From contig USLP01000088.1 in assembly GCA_900555525.1 (NCBI GenBank), forward strand, positions 1 through 6,171: a stretch of DNA of 6,171 nt, given 5' to 3'. The first letter of the stretch is position 1, and each line of letters opens with the position of its first letter. A model generated the notes under the pieces. The model was given only the letters and a program-made list of their open reading frames with translations. It did not search any database and had not been told where the DNA came from. The DNA is from an uncultured Eubacteriales bacterium (lineage in GTDB: Bacteria > Bacillota > Clostridia > UMGS1840). The position numbers were made by a program, and so were the translations under genes. Shown piece by piece: positions 1-6,171 of the stretch.

Positions 1-72
1 CGTGAAGACCTGGGCGTAAAATGGGAAGACACAGACAAAACGGAAATTATTAAAAAGCTTGCGGGAGTATAA
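1..72 (+). CDS. C-terminal end of an unidentified protein (5' truncated)
   Basis: Frame 1 is open from the first base to a TAA at 70-72 and encodes 23 residues, reading REDLGVKWEDTDKTEIIKKL then AGV. The tail is hydrophilic and highly charged, with no membrane segment or recognisable motif, so I cannot name the family. It is probably a real gene end: the stop lies two bases before the GTG of the ABC-F gene, and that gene's ribosome binding site (63-67) sits inside the last codons. This is typical of neighbouring genes in one operon. The start and most of the gene lie outside the window. Confidence 0.6.
   Translation, partial: REDLGVKWEDTDKTEIIKKLAGV
63..67 (+). promoter_or_regulatory. Ribosome binding site supporting the GTG start at 75
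   Basis: GGGAG lies seven bases upstream of the GTG at 75-77, inside the end of the preceding gene. The spacing supports GTG as the true start. The encoded protein then begins with the usual ABC-F opening (MIVDIKDLSVAFGG), so no later start is needed. Confidence 0.65.
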
Positions 73-74
73 AC

Positions 75-1961
75 GTGATTGTTGACATAAAGGATTTATC
101 CGTCGCTTTCGGCGGTAATGAAATACTTAATAGCATAAACTTAAAAATTGAGGATAAAGACAGAATCGGACTTATCGGTGCTAACGGCGCCGGTAAGTCC
201 ACGCTTTTAAATGTAATATGTAAAAACATTACCGAATATGAGGGTGAAATCAATTTCGGCGGTAAACGCATAGGCTATCTTAAGCAAAATCCCGAAATAG
301 ACGGCGAAGCGGAAATTGACAGCTATTTAAAAAGCGTTTTTTCGGGTCTTTTGAAAAAGGGGCAGGAGCTAAACGAGCTTTATGCCCTTATTTCCGTTAC
401 ACCACAGGAGTCCGATGATTACAGTATACTTTCCTCTCGCTACTCGTCCTTGCAGACCGAATTTGAACAAAAAGACGGATATAACATAGACGTAAAAATA
501 AATATGATAAAAAACGGTATGGGATTTTCGGACATTGACGGAAAACGGCTCATAAAGACGCTTTCGGGCGGTGAAAAAACGAGGCTCAACCTTGCGTATT
601 TGCTTCTTTCGGAGCCTGACCTGCTTATTTTGGACGAGCCGACAAACCACCTTGATTTCCGCACATTAAACTGGCTTGAAGCTTATCTTTCGGAATATAA
701 GGGCGCAGTGCTTATGGTATCGCATGACAGATATTTTCTTGATAAATGCGTAAACGAAATTGCTGAAATCATAAACGGACGTTTAAAGCGTTACAAAGGA
801 AATTACACAGCATTTAAAGCGCTGAAAAAACAAATCGTTCAAAATGAAGAAAAGGAATACAAAAAACAGCAGGAGGAAATCGCGGCATTAAAGGAATATA
901 TTGCAAAAAACGGTGTCAGAGCCTCAACGGCAAAAAGCGCAAAAAGCCGTCAAAATACTCTTGACAGAATGGAAATTCTGGAAAAACCGTCAGATTATAC
1001 AAAGACAATAAAACTTGATTTTGATTATGACATTGAACCTGTAAAGGACGTTATAACGATAAAAAACCTAACGCTTAAGGCGGGAGAAAAGCTCCTTTTT
1101 GAAAATGTAAACCTTGACGTTAAGCGAGGAGAAAAAATTGCTGTAGTCGGTGAAAACGGTATAGGCAAATCCACTCTTTTAAAAGAAATTATTGCAAGAA
1201 ATCCGTCCGTAAATTTCGGAATGAACTGCAAAATATCTTATTTTGAACAAGAAAGCACGGGATTATCCCCCGAAAAAACGGTTTTTTCGGAAATACACGA
1301 CCGCTTCCCCTCTATGTACCGACAAGAAATCCAAAACGTTTTGGGGCGTATGCTTATCTCCTCGGAGGACGTTTACAAACGTATAGGAATGCTTTCGGGC
1401 GGCGAAAAAGCAAAGGTCAAATTCGCCGTAATGATGCTTATGCATGGCAATGTTCTCATCATGGACGAGCCGACAAACCATCTTGATTTGCCATCAAAGG
1501 AAGAACTTGACGAAGCTTTAAAACGTTATGCGGGAACAATTCTTATGGTATCGCACGACAGATATTTATTAAACCGAGTTCCCGATAAAATCATAGAATT
1601 TTCTCACGGCGGTTTGAAGATATATAAAGGTAATTATGATTACTATATAAAAGAAAAAGAAAACGAAGCAAAATCGGCGGAAAAAGTTGTTGAAGCAAAA
1701 GAAGAAAAAAAGACTCAAAACGATTTTTACCGTTCAAAAAAAAACCGTGCCGCCGCCGCAAAAAAGGCGAACGATTTAAAAAAGCTTGAACAGGAAATTG
1801 AAGAAACGGAAAACAGAATAAAAAATACGGAAAATGAAATGGCGCTTCCCGAAGTAAGCGGAAATTTTGAAATTCTTACGGAAAAATGCGCATACTTGGA
1901 GGAATGTCGGAATAAACTTAACTTACTTTACGAAAAGTGGGAGGAGCTTTGCAGTGATTAA
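75..1961 (+). CDS. ABC-F family ATPase (YdiF/Uup-like translation factor)
   Basis: This 628-residue soluble protein has two ATP-binding cassettes in tandem and no membrane segments, the mark of ABC-F proteins. These act on the ribosome (E-site/P-site tRNA control, rescue of stalled ribosomes, or in some branches antibiotic protection) rather than in transport. Cassette 1 has Walker A GANGAGKST (35-43), Q-loop Q71, signature LSGGE (163-167), Walker B and D-loop LLILDEPTNHLD (183-194) and switch SHDR (216-219). A charged linker at about 240-320 corresponds to the tRNA-interaction region. Cassette 2 has Walker A GENGIGKST (359-367), Q-loop Q392, LSGGE (440-444), LIMDEPTNHLD (461-471) and SHDR (493-496). 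Residues about 525-628 are Lys/Glu-rich and probably form the C-terminal coiled coil seen in Uup and YdiF. Length and layout match YdiF (about 640 residues) better than the shorter EttA. Both catalytic glutamates are present, so it should hydrolyse ATP. A resistance role cannot be read from sequence alone, and housekeeping is more likely. Confidence 0.93.
   Translation: MIVDIKDLSVAFGGNEILNSINLKIEDKDRIGLIGANGAGKSTLLNVICKNITEYEGEINFGGKRIGYLKQNPEIDGEAEIDSYLKSVFSGLLKKGQELNELYALISVTPQESDDYSILSSRYSSLQTEFEQKDGYNIDVKINMIKNGMGFSDIDGKRLIKTLSGGEKTRLNLAYLLLSEPDLLILDEPTNHLDFRTLNWLEAYLSEYKGAVLMVSHDRYFLDKCVNEIAEIINGRLKRYKGNYTAFKALKKQIVQNEEKEYKKQQEEIAALKEYIAKNGVRASTAKSAKSRQNTLDRMEILEKPSDYTKTIKLDFDYDIEPVKDVITIKNLTLKAGEKLLFENVNLDVKRGEKIAVVGENGIGKSTLLKEIIARNPSVNFGMNCKISYFEQESTGLSPEKTVFSEIHDRFPSMYRQEIQNVLGRMLISSEDVYKRIGMLSGGEKAKVKFAVMMLMHGNVLIMDEPTNHLDLPSKEELDEALKRYAGTILMVSHDRYLLNRVPDKIIEFSHGGLKIYKGNYDYYIKEKENEAKSAEKVVEAKEEKKTQNDFYRSKKNRAAAAKKANDLKKLEQEIEETENRIKNTENEMALPEVSGNFEILTEKCAYLEECRNKLNLLYEKWEELCSD
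1939..1946 (+). promoter_or_regulatory. Ribosome binding site deciding the GTG start of the CDF gene
   Basis: GGGAGGAG lies inside the last codons of the ABC-F gene, seven bases upstream of GTG at 1954-1956. This decides for 1954 over the in-frame ATG at 1867. That ATG lacks a comparable site and would add 29 residues unlike any CDF N-terminus while overlapping the ABC-F gene by 95 bases. Confidence 0.8.
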
Positions 1962-3120
1962 CTATCTGATTAAACGCTTTGTAAAAAATTATAACGATAC
2001 CGAAAATCCCGATGTGAGAGAAAGCTACGGGAATTTTTCGGGAATAATGGGAATTATAATTAACCTTATTCTGTGTACTTCAAAAATGCTGGTCGGAATA
2101 ATATTCGGAAGCATAGCTATACTTGCCGACGGAGTAAACAACCTTTCGGACGCAGGAAACTCTGTTATAACACTTATCGGCTTTAAGCTTGCATCAAAGC
2201 CTGCCGACAAGGATCACCCGTTCGGTCATGCAAGATACGAATACATATCGGGGCTTTTGGTATCCTTTCTTATTATGATGCTCGGATTTAACCTTTTCAA
2301 AGACTCGGCTGTGAAAATTTTCAAACCTGATGAATTGAATTTCAGTCTAATCAGCGTTTATGTTCTGATTTTTTCTATTATAATGAAGCTGTTTATGTAT
2401 TATGCAAACAAAACTATTGCAAAGAAAATCGATTCCGTAACGGTTTTGGCAACCGCAAAGGACAGCTTAAACGATGTTCTCTCAACGCTCGGTGTTCTGC
2501 TGTCTGTACTTATCGGAGGAATTTGGGGTATACAAATTGACGCCTATGCAGGTCTTATTGTATCGGCATTTGTTATCTATTCGGGTATCGGGCTTATAAG
2601 CGATACCTTAAGCCCGCTTTTAGGTGAAGCGCCGAAAGAGGATTTGGTTAAGCTTATCGAAACAAAAATCAAAACGTATCCGTCCGTAATAGGAATACAT
2701 GACCTTGTTGTGCATAACTACGGCAAAAATAAATGCTTCGCAACCGTCCATGTGGAAATACCGTCAAACCAAGATATACTGTACAGTCATGATATTATGG
2801 ATAATATCGAGCAGGATTTTCTGCATAATCACAATATCCACCTCGTTATCCATATGGATCCTGTCGAAACGGAAAACGAAGCGGTAATCCTTCTTAAAAA
2901 GCAAACGGAGAAAAAGATAAAAGAGCAATACCCCGAATATTCTATTCATGATTTTCGGGTTGCTTTCGGCGAAACTCACAATAATGTCATTTTTGACGTT
3001 GTTGTACCGCAAAATTGCAATATTTCGGATTCTGAAATTCATAAACAGTTAGAGAAACTCGTGAAAGAAATTGACGAAAAGAATAATGCGGTTATTCAGA
3101 TCGATAAATGCTATATATAG
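1954..3120 (+). CDS. Cation diffusion facilitator, probable Mn(II) exporter (MntE-like)
   Basis: From the GTG start this is a 388-residue inner-membrane antiporter of the CDF family, which exports divalent metal ions in exchange for protons. Six membrane segments are visible at about 31-52, 54-80, 98-117, 131-151, 168-190 and 196-215. The CDF landmark ADGVNNLSDAGNS (58-70) lies in TM2, and the DHPFGHARYEY loop (87-97) follows it. Aligned by eye with E. coli YiiP, the transport site is N62 and D66 in TM2 and D170 and D174 in TM5. YiiP's zinc site is Asp-Asp-His-Asp; lack of the His and an N-D-D-D set is associated with manganese CDFs such as MntE. The cytoplasmic domain (about 227-305) carries several His residues (H249, H254, H279, H296, H300). 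A further region at 306-388 makes the protein longer than YiiP (about 300) and close to pneumococcal MntE (about 394). The gene overlaps the ABC-F stop by eight bases, suggesting coupled translation. Family is certain; metal choice is inferred. Confidence 0.92.
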   Translation: MINYLIKRFVKNYNDTENPDVRESYGNFSGIMGIIINLILCTSKMLVGIIFGSIAILADGVNNLSDAGNSVITLIGFKLASKPADKDHPFGHARYEYISGLLVSFLIMMLGFNLFKDSAVKIFKPDELNFSLISVYVLIFSIIMKLFMYYANKTIAKKIDSVTVLATAKDSLNDVLSTLGVLLSVLIGGIWGIQIDAYAGLIVSAFVIYSGIGLISDTLSPLLGEAPKEDLVKLIETKIKTYPSVIGIHDLVVHNYGKNKCFATVHVEIPSNQDILYSHDIMDNIEQDFLHNHNIHLVIHMDPVETENEAVILLKKQTEKKIKEQYPEYSIHDFRVAFGETHNNVIFDVVVPQNCNISDSEIHKQLEKLVKEIDEKNNAVIQIDKCYI

Positions 3121-3137
3121 CATATGTAAAATTAAAC

Positions 3138-3176
3138 AAATAAGGCATATTTTAAATACGCCTTATTTTGCTTTTT
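3138..3176 (+). terminator. Rho-independent terminator after the CDF gene
   Basis: An inverted repeat begins 18 bases after the CDF stop. AAATAAGGC (3138-3146) pairs with GCCTTATTT (3160-3168), and inside it TATTT (3148-3152) can pair with AAATA (3154-3158) past one A/C mismatch. A T-rich run, TTTTGCTTTTT (3166-3176), follows. The arms are mirrored enough that it might also work weakly on the minus strand, but no minus-strand gene is present to need that. Confidence 0.8.
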
Positions 3177-3208
3177 GCATAAAATTTATATACTTATGTA
3201 AAAAAATA

Positions 3209-3237
3209 TTGACAGATTTATAAAAAAATGATATAGT
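3209..3237 (+). promoter_or_regulatory. Sigma-A-type promoter of gdhA with extended -10
   Basis: A perfect -35 box TTGACA (3209-3214) is followed by a 17-base spacer and TATAGT (3232-3237). TG at 3229-3230 gives an extended -10. The A/T-rich stretch upstream (about 3178-3208) could act as an UP element. Transcription would start near 3243-3246, giving a leader of about 105 bases. It lies directly after the terminator of the preceding operon, so gdhA is its own transcription unit. Confidence 0.8.
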
Positions 3238-3255
3238 ATATATGTAGGCTTAAAA

Positions 3256-3286
3256 AACGTTGATTTTGAAAGTCAAAAGCAATGTT
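3256..3286 (+). other. Leader hairpin 1 upstream of gdhA
   Basis: AACGTTGATTTTGA (3256-3269) pairs with TCAAAAGCAATGTT (3273-3286) around a three-base loop: 14 positions with one A/G mismatch and one G-U pair. It begins about a dozen bases after the predicted transcript start. No T-tract follows, so it is not an ordinary terminator. It may stabilise the message or be part of a regulatory leader. I do not recognise it as a known riboswitch class. Confidence 0.6.
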
Positions 3287-3329
3287 GTGTCATTTTGGAC
3301 TGCTGTCCGAAAGTTACAATAAACAATAA
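3282..3329 (+). CDS. Possible 15-codon leader ORF upstream of gdhA
   Basis: ATG at 3282 opens a short frame reading MLCHFGLLSESYNKQ and ending in TAA at 3327-3329, one base before the purine-rich gdhA ribosome binding site. Its ATG lies inside the 3' arm of hairpin 1 and its middle spans hairpin 2, an arrangement compatible with a leader peptide. Against it, there is no convincing ribosome binding site (only weak GAAAG/AAAAG), and no run of a single regulatory codon such as Glu or Gln. A frame this short can easily arise by chance. Confidence 0.2.
   Translation: MLCHFGLLSESYNKQ
3293..3312 (+). other. Leader hairpin 2 upstream of gdhA
   Basis: TTTTGGAC (3293-3300) pairs with GTCCGAAA (3305-3312) around the loop TGCT: eight pairs, one of them G-U. 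It stands six bases after hairpin 1 and ends about 18 bases before the gdhA ribosome binding site. Together the two hairpins occupy about half of the predicted leader. No T-tract follows. Confidence 0.5.
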
Positions 3330-4694
<1,365 letters not shown>

Positions 4695-4727
4695 TAAAAT
4701 TATATCGGCTAAAAGTTGTGAATTTTT

Positions 4728-4772
4728 AATATGCACTCCAAAAAAGTTTAATTTTTGGGGTGCATATTTTTT
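4728..4772 (+). terminator. Strong Rho-independent terminator of gdhA
   Basis: ATATGCACTCCAAAAA (4729-4744) pairs with TTTTTGGGGTGCATAT (4752-4767): 16 pairs with a single T-G pair, extendable by one A-T pair at 4728/4768, around a seven-base loop. A run of six Ts (4767-4772) follows directly. It lies 33 bases after the gdhA stop and insulates gdhA from the next gene. Confidence 0.92.
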
Positions 4773-4830
4773 ATTTCTTTTACTCTATTATACTATTATT
4801 ACTTTTTTATGTGCAATTTCTAATTTTTTA

Positions 4831-4859
4831 TTGACAATTTTTTGTATATGCAGTATAAT
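4831..4859 (+). promoter_or_regulatory. Perfect consensus promoter of the beta-helix gene
   Basis: TTGACA (4831-4836), a 17-base spacer and TATAAT (4854-4859) match the housekeeping sigma consensus at every position with ideal spacing, and A/T-rich sequence lies upstream. The start of transcription would be near 4866, leaving a short leader of about 26 bases with no obvious hairpin or operator. If no repressor acts here, strong constitutive expression is expected. Confidence 0.87.
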
Positions 4860-4880
4860 ATAGCTGAATTTTACAGAAAC

Positions 4881-4884
4881 GGAG
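4881..4884 (+). promoter_or_regulatory. Ribosome binding site of the beta-helix gene
   Basis: GGAG, in the context CGGAGA, lies seven bases before ATG at 4892. An in-frame TGA at 4865-4867 rules out any start further upstream that falls within the predicted transcript. Confidence 0.75.
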
Positions 4885-4891
4885 ATTTTTT

Positions 4892-6171
4892 ATGATAAAC
4901 GCAGTAAACATAACCTCACTTTATGTGTCGCAAAAAAACGGAACTGATGACAATATGGGATTTTTCCCGTATGACAAAAAATTGCAGGGACCTTTAAAAT
5001 CAATTGAAAAGGCAATTGAAAGAATTGCGGATATTCGCCGAAGCGGAGCTTATCAGCCGATAAGAATTGTACTTTTGGACGATATTTATTTTGTGAAAAA
5101 GCCTATTGTGATTGATGAAAACGTATTTGCCGTAACGATTACCTCAAACTGTAATACGATTATTTCGGGCGGATTTCAAATTAAGGGCTTCCGCAATGAT
5201 GTATTCAACGGTCAAAAATGTTTGAGCGCCGATGTTCCCGAAATAAAAAATGACGGAATTTGGTTTACAGACCTTTATGTTGACGGCAAGCGGGCCGACT
5301 TCACTTCATATCCACGCGAGGGGCTTTTGAAACCCGAAAGCGTGGAGAATACCTCCACAGAGCTAACAGCTTCTTCAAAATGGTTTATCGCTGACAAAAA
5401 AGATGTCGAAGTATTTAAAAATTTCAGAAACTTCAATGACTGCTTTATCAGCTATAACCATTATTGGGTTGATGAACACTCTCCTATCGAAAGCTATGAT
5501 TTAAAAAGCGGAAAAATTGTTTTTAAATATCCTTCACGCTTCACAATCGAGCTTACATATGCGCCTGCCGCATTAGAATATAAAATTGAAAATGTTGCGG
5601 AAACATTTCAAAATAAAAACGAATGGTATTTGGACAGAGAGACGTCCAAGGTCTACTACATTCCGAGAAACGATCAACAAACCGCCGAAAACATAAGCGT
5701 ATTTGCACCGCTTACGGATAAGCTTTTCATAATAAAAGGCACGAAAGAAAAAACGGTTGATAATATTACTCTTTCAGGCTTAACGCTTATGTGTACAAAG
5801 GGCGATTACAGAAGCATGATAAAAAGGCTTCTGCCTGATACGGGCGAATATGTTATGACTGAAACAGATGAAGGCTTGGCTTCCGATCCGCAATCGGTTT
5901 GCTTTGCGCACGGCTCTATAGAGTTCTATTATGCTCATGGCTGCGCTATCGAAAACTGTACGCTTAAAAATCTCGGTGTTCATGCCGTAACGGTTAATAA
6001 CGGCTGTTCCGGAATCAGAATTTTCGGAAATAAAATCAGCGATATTGGCGCAGGAGGCATAAAAATAAACGGCGGAGTATACGGCTGTGAGGATAACGAA
6101 AAAACGTACAGAAATACTATTTCCCAAAACGTTATTACCGACTGCGGAAACAGATATTTTGCCGCCTGCGG
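4892..6171 (+). CDS. Right-handed beta-helix protein, GH141-like glycosidase (3' truncated)
   Basis: The frame is open from ATG 4892 to the window end, giving 426 residues and no stop. The opening LYVSQKNGTDDN (10-21), then GPLKSIEKAIERI (33-45), IRIVLLDDIYFVKKPIVI (57-74) and TIISGGFQIKGF (89-100), follows the N-terminal pattern of large pectate-lyase-fold glycosidases, close to GH141 and more loosely GH120. Further family-like blocks are LYVDGKRADFTSYPREG (128-144), WYLDRETSKVYYIPR (245-259) and FAPLTDKLFIIKG (271-283). From about 288 the sequence shows beta-helix rungs (VDNITLSGLTL, CAIENCTLKNL, GIRIFGNKISDIGAGGIKI, NTISQNVITDCG). GH141 members described so far act on plant cell-wall glycans (fucosidase on rhamnogalacturonan-II, xylanase), but substrate cannot be told here. 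There is no signal peptide or N-terminal membrane segment, so it appears cytoplasmic and would act on imported oligosaccharides. The rest of the helix, where further catalytic residues would be expected, is missing. The fold is well supported; the family call rests on remembered motif patterns. Confidence 0.82.
   Translation, partial: MINAVNITSLYVSQKNGTDDNMGFFPYDKKLQGPLKSIEKAIERIADIRRSGAYQPIRIVLLDDIYFVKKPIVIDENVFAVTITSNCNTIISGGFQIKGFRNDVFNGQKCLSADVPEIKNDGIWFTDLYVDGKRADFTSYPREGLLKPESVENTSTELTASSKWFIADKKDVEVFKNFRNFNDCFISYNHYWVDEHSPIESYDLKSGKIVFKYPSRFTIELTYAPAALEYKIENVAETFQNKNEWYLDRETSKVYYIPRNDQQTAENISVFAPLTDKLFIIKGTKEKTVDNITLSGLTLMCTKGDYRSMIKRLLPDTGEYVMTETDEGLASDPQSVCFAHGSIEFYYAHGCAIENCTLKNLGVHAVTVNNGCSGIRIFGNKISDIGAGGIKINGGVYGCEDNEKTYRNTISQNVITDCGNRYFAAC

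Noticed and set aside
1867..1953. ATG at 1867 as the start of the CDF transporter, adding 29 residues
   Set aside because: It would overlap the ABC-F gene by 95 bases and has no good ribosome binding site. The GTG at 1954 has GGGAGGAG at ideal spacing and gives a normal CDF N-terminus.
75..1961. Reading the ABC protein as a membrane transporter ATPase
   Set aside because: It has two cassettes in one chain, no membrane domain and no permease neighbour. The paired DEPTNHLD motifs are characteristic of ABC-F.
4893..4910. cre-like TGATAAACGCAGTAAACA overlapping the start codon of the beta-helix gene
   Set aside because: It needs an extra base to fit the cre pattern and is not a clean palindrome, so it is not supported as an operator without comparative data.
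5780..6127. 115-codon minus-strand open frame
   Set aside because: It lies wholly inside the beta-helix coding region, has no promoter or convincing ribosome binding site, and its product resembles nothing known to me, whereas the plus frame shows clear beta-helix rungs.

Overview
The window is AT-rich DNA with low-GC Gram-positive features: strong AGGAGG-type ribosome binding sites, two GTG starts, sigma-A-like promoters with 17-base spacers, and hairpin/T-tract terminators. The gene types (a YdiF-like ABC-F ATPase, an MntE-like CDF transporter, a hexameric glutamate dehydrogenase and a beta-helix carbohydrate-active enzyme) fit a Clostridia-class Firmicute, possibly an anaerobic gut or rumen member. 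The lineage is inferred from style and gene content; no marker gene is present. All supported genes lie on the + strand, and I see no RNA genes, insertion sequences, CRISPR arrays or phage genes.

Layout: (1) 1-72 holds the last 23 codons of an unidentified gene. (2) 75-1961 encodes an ABC-F translation factor that starts two bases after the previous stop. (3) 1954-3120 encodes a cation diffusion facilitator whose GTG start lies inside the ABC-F stop region (8-base overlap). These three genes look like the end of one operon, closed by a terminator at 3138-3176. (4) 3209-3347 carries an extended -10 promoter and a leader of about 105 bases with two hairpins and a possible 15-codon upstream ORF. 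It precedes gdhA (3348-4694), which ends in a strong terminator at 4728-4772. (5) 4831-4859 is a perfect consensus promoter driving a gene that starts at 4892 and stays open to the window end. It encodes the N-terminal 426 residues of a right-handed beta-helix protein resembling GH141-type glycoside hydrolases.

The window therefore holds three independent transcription units: ribosome maintenance plus metal export, ammonium assimilation (glutamate synthesis), and the start of a glycan-degradation gene. No functional link between the units is visible beyond adjacency. The points most worth checking are the structured gdhA leader, the leaderless (apparently cytoplasmic) beta-helix enzyme, and the N-D-D-D metal site of the CDF transporter. 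I found no clear evidence for a new multi-gene system.
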